A stretch of DNA of 54,094 nt from Candidatus Rifleibacteriota bacterium (lineage in GTDB: Bacteria; Muiribacteriota; Ozemobacteria; Ozemobacterales; Ozemobacteraceae), in NCBI GenBank assembly GCA_012517355.1, contig JAAYVD010000089.1, forward strand, positions 1-54,094, written 5' to 3'. Each line of letters starts with the position of its first letter. The first letter of the stretch is position 1. The notes beneath the pieces are model-generated. The model was not told where the DNA came from. It saw nothing but the letters and a program-made list of their open reading frames with translations, and ran no database searches. Made by a program: the position numbers and the translations under genes. Shown here one piece after another: positions 42,001-48,989 of the stretch.

Positions 42001-42059
42001 CCCTGGCAGACAAGCACAACTTCCGCCTGGCACGCCTGAAGGTCGACGTGTCCCTCTAG
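39024..42059 (+). CDS. Class III aminotransferase fused to acyl-ACP reductase-like domain
   Basis: 1011 residues in two enzymes. Residues 1-55 are a Pro-rich tail interrupted by an 11-C tract. About 60-590: class III PLP aminotransferase with FNSGSEAVEAA, GAYHGKTFGALG, DEIQTGLGRTG and the PLP Lys398 in LLSKFLGAG. About 615-1005: a domain collinear with cyanobacterial long-chain acyl-ACP reductase, with GFGQFTSIL, TSGNTLTAGMAL, nucleotide motif VVGAGGNIG (about 770) and YACMAETILLGLE, whose C962 aligns with catalytic Cys294 of that enzyme. A reductase making an aldehyde joined to an aminotransferase suggests acyl-thioester to aldehyde to amine in one protein. The start overlaps the upstream stop by ATGA. 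Substrate unproven. Confidence 0.85.
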   Translation: MSPTPPRKRLPSPQEEPAPPAGSPTPPGTPSPSAHGRTTRAGKGASPPPATDQGLAPAALYERFCKPGLGAMLTAFGLDVPYDKALGDVLSWRDPAGKTRKVLDLVGSFGATLLGHNHPRFRAVLQGALRACPPVLVQASVRTGAARLAARLNAVARDRLGGDYLVHLFNSGSEAVEAALKHLLLIKRARLTTLREEILTAAANLLRQHTAAAGPAVFRSLSEFLGEKVRDPAGVLDALDRYNSRLLDIACPVLALEGAYHGKTFGALGLTHNARYRDPFPRQVFPVTFLPPDPEALRRAIAQARLEPLRLARGPRGGLTFEPVPVPAHLGLFVEPVLGEGGARPLPEGFLAAATGICRAEGLPVVADEIQTGLGRTGTVFAWESSGAPAPDFVLLSKFLGAGLVKVSAVLSQRAVSEDEFGIIHTSTYAEDELSSRVALAVLDALSENDGALLAAVRQAGEAWLTRLRALQAEFPDVIREVRGRGLLLGVEFHDLRESGSNLLRFLAGQGDLGYLFASYLLHAHGLRVAPTLNALRTIRIEPSVLVPAREMDRTVRGFAALCRILRQRDTFHLVKFILPEFRSGRPGRETVLDCRREPDVVMQPEPRAPEKVAFLGHFIDPGFLARHEPALARFTPAQLESLVERTWKYIDPCAFASRDIASPLGPVVNFTFVGLSVSSAILLRHLRDRDLGPVRGLIRQAVEAARAAGARLVGFGQFTSILTRNCQELCVPGVAFTSGNTLTAGMALRALEQEVQRRGLAWPTLRLAVVGAGGNIGSTFARLLADRAGRLVLIGGTASDSRRRLEETRDTILAEQAARVQAGSADTPIAAFLHRTIGPREIDRIRAQAKEADESTFGARLQEALAGRRDADPPIEIADLGALPTCPVVMAATNATRPFIGPADLAPETVVCDVSLPAALTPEAVRRPGVEVFKGGIVALPNHEVLNIGALPLDPGLVYACMAETILLGLERRWEDFSIGPLDKQRVLEILALADKHNFRLARLKVDVSL
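39160..39170 (+). repeat. Run of 11 C within the fusion gene
   Basis: An uninterrupted 11-C tract lies at codons 46-49 of the aminotransferase-reductase gene. Single-base slippage would shift the frame before the folded part begins. The tract is one of the two longest C-runs seen in the window (the other, 20501-20511, is intergenic). Confidence 0.85.
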
Positions 42060-42066
42060 CCCGGGA

Positions 42067-42819
42067 CTACCCTTCCTCTCCCCCCTCTTGGGGTTTCCTG
42101 GTACATTTCAGGGTCGGGTACAGGTGCCGGGCGCAGTCGGGACACAGCCCGTGGGTGAAATCGGCTTCGCTGTGCTCCCGGATGAAGGCCTCGAGGATCT
42201 GCCAGTATCCCTGGTCGGTGCGGACCTTCTTGCACTTGGCGCAAATGGGGATCACGCCGCGCAACGCCTTGATCTGGGCATGGGCGGTCTGCAGGTCGGC
42301 CCGGCCCTGGTCCCGTTGTTGCTCGGCCTGCTTCTGGGCGGTGACATCCTCGACCACGGCCACAAAATGCGTGATCTTCCCCGTGGCATCGCTCAGAGGG
42401 AAATACGAGGCCCGCACCCCCCTGACCTTGCCGTCGGCCCCAAACGCGATGTTCTCGAACGAACAGGCCTGACCCTCGAGGGCGGAACGCATGAACCGTT
42501 CGGCGGCATCGAAAGAGGCGGGGGCGATGATGTCCTGCACCCGCCGGCCAATGATGTTCTTCCTGGGAAGCCGGTACCAATCGGCGTAGGCCTGGTTCAC
42601 CCAGATGAATCGCAAGCGGGAATCCATGAGGGTGATCAAGGTGGGAAGGCGGTCGAGAATGGATTCCCGTTCTTCCAGCAACGCTTGGGTTTCGCGAAGG
42701 CGCTGGGACAACCGGCGGATCTCGCCTTGGAGCTTCCGCACGATGGCGGGGGATTGGACTCCGGCCGACCGGGATGGCGACGCGCCGGATGGGCCGGAAC
42801 GTTTCTTCTTGCCGTCCAT
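42067..42819 (-). CDS. PAS-domain sensor with C-terminal four-Cys zinc module
   Basis: 250 residues. A basic N-terminus, a coiled coil (about 25-55: EIRRLSQRLRETQALLEE), one PAS/PAC domain (about 55-165), a short helix, and a C-terminal module starting PICAKCKK and ending with HGLCPDCARHLYP, giving two CxxC pairs. This PAS-linked Cys4 module is common in bacterial signalling proteins without an attached output, and may bind zinc. AAGGAGG lies 5 bases before ATG 42819. It ends 7 bases from the convergent fusion gene. It starts divergently from the secreted gene at 43024. Likely a soluble sensor or adaptor; partner unknown. Confidence 0.88.
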   Translation of the reverse strand: MDGKKKRSGPSGASPSRSAGVQSPAIVRKLQGEIRRLSQRLRETQALLEERESILDRLPTLITLMDSRLRFIWVNQAYADWYRLPRKNIIGRRVQDIIAPASFDAAERFMRSALEGQACSFENIAFGADGKVRGVRASYFPLSDATGKITHFVAVVEDVTAQKQAEQQRDQGRADLQTAHAQIKALRGVIPICAKCKKVRTDQGYWQILEAFIREHSEADFTHGLCPDCARHLYPTLKCTRKPQEGGEEG

Positions 42820-42932
42820 GGTCGCCTCCTTGCAGGGATTCCACGCCAGGATGCGGAATCCCGATCCGTTGCCGGACACCCTTTGCATGATGCCATACTT
42901 TTCGCCGTTCCCGCCAGACCGTTCCTTCACCG

Positions 42933-42953
42933 GAGCCGAAGCGGTTCCGGCTC
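42933..42953. promoter_or_regulatory. Inverted repeat abutting a -35 box (candidate operator)
   Basis: GAGCCG at 42933-42938 and CGGCTC at 42948-42953 form a dyad with 9 bases between, ending on the base before the -35 TTGACA. Position fits an activator or repressor site for the secreted protein gene, but no regulator is known here. Confidence 0.4.
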
Positions 42954-42982
42954 TTGACACCCCCGGGGCCGAGCAGTAGCAT
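42954..42982 (+). promoter_or_regulatory. Promoter of a secreted protein gene
   Basis: TTGACA at 42954-42959 and TAGCAT at 42977-42982, 17 bp apart, identical to the pair at 283-311. Here a 35-base leader with GGAGG precedes ATG 43024. Confidence 0.82.
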
Positions 42983-43023
42983 TTTCTCACCCTGGCAAAG
43001 GGAATACGTATCGGAGGACCCGC

Positions 43024-44061
43024 ATGAGGAAACTGGCTTTTGGATTGCTTCTGTGTCTGCTCGTCGCCCCGGCCGCCCTGGCCGTCACCGCCGACGAGAT
43101 CATCGCCCACTTTGAGGAATCGCAGAACTGGGTGAAATCCGGGATGGCCGCTTTCAAGGTCCTGAAGCAGACCTCCGACCCACGGATCGCCGACATGTAC
43201 GACTTCGTGACCGACAAATCCTACGATTACGAAGGGTTGATCATCGACGGTTCGGAATACCTGAACGCCGACCGGGGCCCTCTCGACCCTTTGCTGAACG
43301 TCCTGAAGGACGGCGTTCTCGCGGTCATCCACAAGCTGGCCACCGATGATCACAAGAAGCTGTTCAAACCCACCTGGGTGGGCTACCACACCCCGGACGA
43401 CAAGAAGGTCTCCAACTGGTTCTGCCTCATCATGGGCGACCACACCAAGACCTATCTCACCCGGGTCGATCCTCGCGCCAAGCTCGACGAGATCGGAACC
43501 GATCCTCTCCAGATGAACGTCTTCGACAAGCGCTGGTTCACCTTCTCGATCGCCAAGGACCTCGGCTCCAAGGTCGTGCTGAAGGTCTCCCCCAAGGCGG
43601 GCGCCCCCGCCAACTTCCGCGAGGCCCTGATCGAGATGGGCCGCCTCCAGATCGGGGAGGCGGTCACCTGGTACATCACCAAGATCAGCGGCGTCCTCAA
43701 CACCGGCGCCAACGGCGTCACCGAGTTCGGTGATTTCCGGGTCGCGGCCGCCGTCCCCGGCCGGCAGTACATCGGCTGGTCGAACGACGGCAAGCAACTG
43801 GGAACCGTCCCCGTCTGGGGAATCGGCACCGCGCTGCAGCAGAAGATCGCCCCCGGCCAGAAGCTGTTCGTGTTCGCCACCCAGCTCAAGACCACCACCT
43901 ACCAGAACTCCCGCGAGGTCAAGGACTACGAGGTCCGCCTGGTGACCGGCATCCAGCGGATCCACATCAACCCGCCCCTCGACGTGGTCGCCCAGTACAT
44001 CCAGCCCAAGCGGCTCGAAACCCTCACCAAGGTCGTGCGCAAGATCGTCGCCCAGCACTGA
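43024..44061 (+). CDS. Secreted protein of unknown function (345 aa)
   Basis: A Sec signal peptide (MRKLAFGLLLCLLVAPAALA, probable cut after residue 20) precedes a 325-residue mature protein. It is alpha/beta with no Cys in the mature part except one near residue 133, and the C-terminus ends in helical LETLTKVVRKIVAQH. I do not recognise a family. The strong promoter, GGAGG ribosome-binding site and immediate terminator suggest a well-expressed, monocistronic periplasmic or secreted protein. It faces the PAS/zinc sensor across a 204-base divergent region with a candidate operator, so control by that sensor is possible but untested. Confidence 0.8.
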   Translation: MRKLAFGLLLCLLVAPAALAVTADEIIAHFEESQNWVKSGMAAFKVLKQTSDPRIADMYDFVTDKSYDYEGLIIDGSEYLNADRGPLDPLLNVLKDGVLAVIHKLATDDHKKLFKPTWVGYHTPDDKKVSNWFCLIMGDHTKTYLTRVDPRAKLDEIGTDPLQMNVFDKRWFTFSIAKDLGSKVVLKVSPKAGAPANFREALIEMGRLQIGEAVTWYITKISGVLNTGANGVTEFGDFRVAAAVPGRQYIGWSNDGKQLGTVPVWGIGTALQQKIAPGQKLFVFATQLKTTTYQNSREVKDYEVRLVTGIQRIHINPPLDVVAQYIQPKRLETLTKVVRKIVAQH

Positions 44062-44093
44062 CCGGCGCTCCGGCGCTTCCGCGTTCCCCCCAG

Positions 44094-44126
44094 CCCCCGG
44101 CCCCACCGGCCGGGGGTTTTCCCTTT
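44094..44126 (+). terminator. Strong Rho-independent terminator between convergent genes
   Basis: CCCCCGGCC (44094-44102) pairs with GGCCGGGGG (44108-44116) around CCACC, followed by TTTTCCCTTT. It begins 33 bases after the stop at 44061 and may serve the convergent repeat-protein gene only weakly. Confidence 0.9.
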
Positions 44127-44163
44127 CCCCTCCGACGTCCTGTCGATCGGAATGCGGCGGCGG

Positions 44164-45144
44164 TCAGGGGGCGTGGATGGAGCACCGGATGGTGCCGGAG
44201 CCGGTCAGGCTGGTGCCGGAGTAGGTGCCGTTGAAGGGGCAGGCGAGGAACAACCCGAGCTTGGCGAGATCCAGCACGTCCATCATCTCGGCGTTGGTCT
44301 TGTTATACTCGATCACCCGCTCGGTGATCAGGGCCCGGTTCGCTGCGCACCTCTCCTTGGCCACCTCCGTGTCGTGACCGGTGCACAGGACGGTGCCGGA
44401 GCCGGTCAGGCAGGTTCCCACGTAGACCCAGTTGAGCGGGCAGACGAGGGACAGCCCGAGCTCCTTCATGTCGAGGGTGTCCATCATGACCGTGTGGGTG
44501 GCGTTGTAGGCTTCGACTTTGGCCGAGATGGCCATCTTGTACTCTTCGCAGATCTTGGTGGCATGATCGGCATCATGCAGCGTGCAGACGATGGTACCCG
44601 AGGCGGTCAGGTTGGTGCCCGAGTAGACGCCGCCGGCCGGGCAGGAGACGGAGACGCCGAGCTTGGACTGGTCGAGGACATCCATCATGGCGGCATGGGA
44701 CAGGTTGTACTCGATGACCTTGTTGGTGAGGAGGGTCTTGTTGTCGGAACAGGTCTGCCGCTCGTCGGCTTCCTGGTTGGCGGCGCCTTCCACCGCCGCG
44801 ACGTAGTCGCGGTACGCCTTCAGGTAGGCGGTGAGAGCCTGTTCGATCGCCGCGGAGGTTCCGGTCCCCTGGGTGACGAGATTGATATAGGTGGAGTAGG
44901 CCTGCACATACGCGGCCTGGGCAGCTGCCACCTTGGCAGCATCGACCTTCATCTGGAGGCCTTCATCGCCCGGGCCCGTCTGGGGGTAAGCCGGCGACCC
45001 CGACGCGGCGAGGCCTCCCTCTTCGGATCCCATGATGGTGTCGAGGAAATTGTCGGCCGACCGGGCGGCGGTCGCCACCAGGAGAACCAGCACGACAAGG
45101 GCCAAGCCGGCCACCCGGACGGTGTTCAGGGTTGGCTTTCTCAT
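44164..45144 (-). CDS. Secreted protein with three 67-residue Cys modules
   Basis: 326 residues with an N-terminal signal or anchor (about 10-28). A helical Ala/Tyr-rich segment (about 65-120) resembles that of the lipoprotein at 17365. Three tandem modules follow, with Cys at 132/168/187, 199/235/254 and 266/302/321: spacing 36 and 19 is identical in all and the period is exactly 67. Each reads roughly MMDVLDxxKLGL, CPxxGxYSGTxLTGSGTI and C. The CPxxGxY...GxIxC pattern resembles C-terminal modules of some type IV pilin-like proteins. Disulfide-bonded, extracytoplasmic and perhaps a filament or adhesin part; this is inference. GGAGGG lies 6 bases before the ATG. Confidence 0.82.
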   Translation of the reverse strand: MRKPTLNTVRVAGLALVVLVLLVATAARSADNFLDTIMGSEEGGLAASGSPAYPQTGPGDEGLQMKVDAAKVAAAQAAYVQAYSTYINLVTQGTGTSAAIEQALTAYLKAYRDYVAAVEGAANQEADERQTCSDNKTLLTNKVIEYNLSHAAMMDVLDQSKLGVSVSCPAGGVYSGTNLTASGTIVCTLHDADHATKICEEYKMAISAKVEAYNATHTVMMDTLDMKELGLSLVCPLNWVYVGTCLTGSGTVLCTGHDTEVAKERCAANRALITERVIEYNKTNAEMMDVLDLAKLGLFLACPFNGTYSGTSLTGSGTIRCSIHAP

Positions 45145-45185
45145 TCGGTTCCCTCCCGTGTGGGTGAATCCCTGCTCTTTTCTCC

Positions 45186-45194
45186 ATTATACCA
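45186..45194 (-). promoter_or_regulatory. Extended -10 promoter (TGG-TATAAT), minus strand
   Basis: On the minus strand TG (45194-45193), one base, then a perfect TATAAT (45191-45186), with a poor -35 (TCGGGA). Serves the three-module secreted protein; leader about 36 bases. Confidence 0.7.
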
Positions 45195-45352
45195 CCTCCC
45201 TTCCCGACTCCCGACCTCTGCCCGCCGACCTCTGCCGATCGGCAAAAGGCCCGGCGACTTCCTGGGAAAACTCCCGGCCATGGAAATCATTCAGGCCGGG
45301 CCACCTCAGGCAGCGGAGACCTCGCTGCCGACCCCTCGTCCCGCTCAAACTC

Positions 45353-45371
45353 GTGAAAGCCGCACTTTCAC
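45353..45371 (+). other. Small perfect hairpin in a 450-base gap
   Basis: GTGAAAG (45353-45359) and CTTTCAC (45365-45371) enclose a 5-base loop. The surrounding gap (45195-45573) contains no gene or promoter that I can support. Confidence 0.4.
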
Positions 45372-45573
45372 AGTTTGGACAGGCAACAGATGCCTCGAAC
45401 ATCCTTGTCAAGCCGGGATGTCCTGACCCCGTGTCGCCCGTTCCACCCCCTCTTCTTCCCGTTTTCCCCGGCCATCGCGAGGGATTTGCCAACATGCCGA
45501 TGTTCTGAAAGCCTGATGGATCCGGCCGTGGCGCCCCAAACCCGGGTCGCCTGAATGGCACCTGGAGAGTGAC

Positions 45574-45612
45574 GGCGGCTGCCGGCGCCCTGCGGAAAGG
45601 GCTTGCTCGCCG
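45574..45612 (+). repeat. Short dispersed repeat, copy 1
   Basis: GCTGCCGGCGCC and GGGCTTGCTCGCC, 10 bases apart, also occur in that order at 50071-50133 with a longer spacer. This copy lies just upstream of the MMPL transporter start. Confidence 0.5.
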
Positions 45613-45638
45613 ACGGGCGGCCGGATACCCTGGAACGC

Positions 45639-48056
45639 ATGGCGGAGCAGGGGCGGTTTTCCGTGATGGAGGCCTGGTTCGGGTGGGTCCTCCGGAACCG
45701 GACCACCGTGTTGGGCTGTGGGCTGCTGCTGCTCGTCGTCAGCGGGTTCGGGCTGCGCACGCTCGACATTGATTTCGCGATCGAAAGCTTCTTCTCCCAC
45801 GAGAACCAGCACCGCCAGGCATTCGCCGACTACACCCGGCGGTTCGGCCGTGACGACGACGCGATCCTGGTGCTCTGCCAGGCTCCCGAGGTCCTGACCT
45901 TCCCCTTCCTGGAGGCCTACGACCGCCTCGCCTCGGACCTGGCCCGGCTGCCGATGCTGCGCCGGGTCGATTCCCTGCTCGACGTACCGGTAGCGTATGC
46001 GCCGGACGACATGGAGATCCGCATCCGGCCGCTCCGGGAGCGCCTCTTCCCCGCCGGCCGGCCCGACCCCGCCGCCCTGGCCACCTTCGCGGCCGACCTC
46101 TCCCTCGACGGTCCCTTTCTCATGAATTATGTCAACCCAAAGGAGGGAACCGCCCTGCTCGTCCTCCGGCTGGCCGAAGACTGGTCGGACAACCGGGGCC
46201 GACAGGAGGCCGTGCAACGCCTGCGGGCCCACCTCGCCTCCCTCCCCCACCCCGACACCGCCCCCCTCACCCACCCCGACAGCACCTCCCCCACAAGCAT
46301 GCCCGTGGCGCCCGCCGGCTTCCCCACCATCACCCTCCCGGGCATCGCTACCCTCACCCTCGCCGGCATGCCCGTGGCCCGCGCCGACGGCATGGTCATG
46401 ATCCAGAACGACCAACGGCGGCTCCTCCCCCTCTCGCTGGCCGTGACCCTCACCGTGCTCTTCTTTGTCCTGAACGGCTTTCGGGACATCGTCCTCGTCG
46501 TCCTGACCACCGCCTTCACCCTGGCCTACACCTTTGGCCTGATGGGCTGGCTCGGCTGGAAGTTCTCCTTCCTCACCTCCGTCGCGCCCGTCATCCTCGT
46601 CACCACCGGCACCACCTATTGCAGCCATCCTCTCGTCCGCCTGGGGAAGGTCGGGCCCCACCCCGACCCTGCCCGCCAGGCCCAGGCCTTCGCCGAGGTG
46701 CTCCGGCCCCTCTCCCAATGCGCGATCACCACCATCGTCGGCTTCGGCTCCCTGCTGACCATCCCCGTGACCCTCGTCCACCAGTTCGCATTCGTCTCCG
46801 CCCTCGGCGTCGCCATCGCCTTCGCCGTGGCCATGACCCTCCTGCCCGCCCTGGTTTCCTGGATCCGCCCGCCGCGCCCGCCGGCGCCCCAGCCCCGTCA
46901 CGACCTCCTCCACCGGCTCCTGAACCGCCTCCACCCTTTCGTCCGCCGCCACCCAGGAGGAATCCTCGTGACCCTTTCCGCCGTCGTCCTCGTCGGGGGC
47001 CTCGCCGCCACCCGCCTGCAGATCCGGGCCTTCGTCTTCGACGATTTCCGGCCCGACTCGCCCCTGATGAAGACCATCCGGCAAGCGGAAAAGGCCTGTC
47101 ATGGCCTTCTTCCGCTGGCGGTCCTGGTCGAGGCCGCGCCCGGGGAAACCGTCCTGCGGCACCGGTATCTCTCGAAAGTGGCCTCCATCACCGCCTTTCT
47201 GCGCACCATGCCCGAGGTGGGAAAGGTCGACAGCCCAACCGATTTCCTCATGGGGGTCTGGCGGCTGCTCCAGCCGGAAGCGGGCCGGACCGCCCCTTTC
47301 CCACCCGACGACTCGGCTCTCGCCGCCCTCTTCCGGCTCGTCCTGTCGGCCGGCAACCTCGGCGCCGACCAGGACTTCATCGCCCGCGACCTGGGCGCCC
47401 TGCAGATCAAAATCCGGCTGTTCGACGTGGAATCGGGACGGGCCGCGGCATTCATCGACCGGGTCAGGGAACGGCTGGCGGTTTTCGCGGATGCCTCGAC
47501 CACCCTGCGGCTGACCGGCACCACCGTCATGATCCAGGAAACCTACCGCCAGACCATCACGAGTTTCTTGACCAGCCTGGGTTTCGTCATCGCCGCCACG
47601 TTCCTGGTGGTCGTCCTTTTCCACCGCGATCCCCGGCTGGTCTGGTGGGCCATGGCCGGCAACCTCGGCCCCCTGGTCTGCGTCTTCGGGTTCATGGCCA
47701 CCCTCGACGTGCCGATCAAGATCTCCACCATCACCATCTTCGGGATCGCCCTCGGCCTGGCCGTCGACGACACCATCCATTTCCTGACCGCCTTCCGCGC
47801 CCAGAAGGCCCGTGGCCGGTCCAACCGGGAGGCGGCGGGGCGGGCCATCATCCGGACCGGCCGCGGCATGGTCGTCTCCTCGCTGGCCCTGTTCGCCGGC
47901 TTTCTGGTCCTGCTCTTCTCGGAGTTCGAAGCCCAGTATCTGATCGGCCTGATGCTCTGTTTCAGCATCACCGCCGCCCTCGTCTTCGACCTGGCCTTCA
48001 CCCCCGCCGGCGTGGCCGTGTGGGGACCCCGCGACAACCGCCCCCCGTCACCCTGA
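45639..48056 (+). CDS. RND/MMPL-family exporter
   Basis: About 805 residues with 12 expected helices: one at the start, a large extracytoplasmic loop, five helices, a central cytoplasmic segment near 410-440, then a second set. The sterol-sensing/MMPL signatures are clear (FGLMGWLGWKFSFLTSVAP, GFGSLLTIPV, and FGIALGLAVDDTIHFLTAFR late). Members export lipids, hopanoids or peptides by proton drive. The loop before TM2 has a Pro/Thr/His-rich insertion with the repeated segment MPVA (about residues 205-240). Start ATG 45639 is chosen; 45666 (MEAWFGW) is also possible. It converges with the methyltransferase 3 bases away. Confidence 0.88.
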   Translation: MAEQGRFSVMEAWFGWVLRNRTTVLGCGLLLLVVSGFGLRTLDIDFAIESFFSHENQHRQAFADYTRRFGRDDDAILVLCQAPEVLTFPFLEAYDRLASDLARLPMLRRVDSLLDVPVAYAPDDMEIRIRPLRERLFPAGRPDPAALATFAADLSLDGPFLMNYVNPKEGTALLVLRLAEDWSDNRGRQEAVQRLRAHLASLPHPDTAPLTHPDSTSPTSMPVAPAGFPTITLPGIATLTLAGMPVARADGMVMIQNDQRRLLPLSLAVTLTVLFFVLNGFRDIVLVVLTTAFTLAYTFGLMGWLGWKFSFLTSVAPVILVTTGTTYCSHPLVRLGKVGPHPDPARQAQAFAEVLRPLSQCAITTIVGFGSLLTIPVTLVHQFAFVSALGVAIAFAVAMTLLPALVSWIRPPRPPAPQPRHDLLHRLLNRLHPFVRRHPGGILVTLSAVVLVGGLAATRLQIRAFVFDDFRPDSPLMKTIRQAEKACHGLLPLAVLVEAAPGETVLRHRYLSKVASITAFLRTMPEVGKVDSPTDFLMGVWRLLQPEAGRTAPFPPDDSALAALFRLVLSAGNLGADQDFIARDLGALQIKIRLFDVESGRAAAFIDRVRERLAVFADASTTLRLTGTTVMIQETYRQTITSFLTSLGFVIAATFLVVVLFHRDPRLVWWAMAGNLGPLVCVFGFMATLDVPIKISTITIFGIALGLAVDDTIHFLTAFRAQKARGRSNREAAGRAIIRTGRGMVVSSLALFAGFLVLLFSEFEAQYLIGLMLCFSITAALVFDLAFTPAGVAVWGPRDNRPPSP

Positions 48057-48059
48057 ACG

Positions 48060-48989
48060 TCAGCCCCTGACCGCCTCGAGCAACAACATCCGGCCGTTGT
48101 GGACCACCTCGAGCGGCTGGAGACCCGCCTGCCGGACGAGTTCGAGGATCTCTTCTTCGTCGAACGTCGAGGACAGGAAACCCAGCTCGACATACCGTCG
48201 GGCCAGGTGCGCCGGGAAGCGCCCGCCTGGCCGCAACAGGATCGAGGCGAAGAACCGCCCCCCCGGAGCCAGCACGGCGGCCATGGCGGCCAGTGCCTCC
48301 TCCGGGTGGGCCATGACGTGCAGGCCCCCGTAACAGCAGACCCGCCGGAACGTCCCGCCGGCGAAGGGAAGGCGCCGCGCGTCGGCCAGCACGCTGCGAA
48401 AGCGGGGATTGCCGCCCAGGGTGCGCCGGGCCCGACCCAGCATGTCCGCCGAGATGTCGAGCCCGACGATCTCGGGATCGATCCGCCCGACCCGCAGGGT
48501 GAGGGCGGTCAACGCGCCGTCGCCGATGGCCACGTCCAGAATGGGGCCCGTGTCTGAAACGGGGGCCGGGGTGCCAGCCAGGACTGGGCATGGGCAGCTC
48601 CCCCCGTGGTTTCCTTCCCCGCCCCCCAAAGCCCGCGCGTAGTGCCGAACCAGCGTCCCCAGGCCTGCCCGCCAGACGGTCAGCATGTTCAGCAGGGCGA
48701 GCGGTGCGTAGGCGAGGGCATAGAACCGGTAGGCGAGGCCCACCTTGCGGACCGCCGCGGTCTCACTGGCCGCCAGGAATGCCGAGAAATCGAGGTGCCG
48801 GCCGTCCGGGCCAATCCGCATCGCTTGCCGACATCCGGGGCAGATCACCGCCGGCCCTGCCGCGCCCGTGGCATCGCCGGACGCCGCCGGAACCTCGACG
48901 AGCGCCAGTCGGCAGGTCGGGCAGACGGGCGCCAGGGTGGCCGGCCAGTCCCGGACCCAGGAACGAAGACCACCGGCCGGGTGATTCAC
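48060..48989 (-). CDS. SAM-dependent class I methyltransferase with N-terminal zinc ribbon
   Basis: 309 residues. Residues 20-55 form a zinc ribbon (C23-x2-C26, C50-x2-C53). The helical middle (75-120) joins a Rossmann methyltransferase with motif I ILDVAIGDGA (150-159), acidic GLDISADML, then DARRLPFAGGTFRRV and LAPGGRFFASIL. A Gly/Pro/Cys-rich insert lies just before motif I (about 122-146). Ubiquinone/menaquinone-type or lipid methyltransferases look like this; substrate unknown. The start is GTG 48989: an AGGAGG lies 7 bases upstream and the GTGA overlaps the epimerase stop, so translation is coupled. The MMPL gene ends 3 bases from its stop. Confidence 0.85.
   Translation of the reverse strand: MNHPAGGLRSWVRDWPATLAPVCPTCRLALVEVPAASGDATGAAGPAVICPGCRQAMRIGPDGRHLDFSAFLAASETAAVRKVGLAYRFYALAYAPLALLNMLTVWRAGLGTLVRHYARALGGGEGNHGGSCPCPVLAGTPAPVSDTGPILDVAIGDGALTALTLRVGRIDPEIVGLDISADMLGRARRTLGGNPRFRSVLADARRLPFAGGTFRRVCCYGGLHVMAHPEEALAAMAAVLAPGGRFFASILLRPGGRFPAHLARRYVELGFLSSTFDEEEILELVRQAGLQPLEVVHNGRMLLLEAVRG

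Noticed and set aside
38448-42017. 1189-codon open frame on the minus strand
   Set aside because: It is antisense to two well-supported enzymes, has no recognisable domain and a composition expected from GC-biased codons read backwards.
42820-44106. N-terminal extension of the PAS/zinc protein to 679 residues
   Set aside because: The extra part is antisense to a secreted protein gene with its own promoter and SD; a perfect SD marks the start at 42819.
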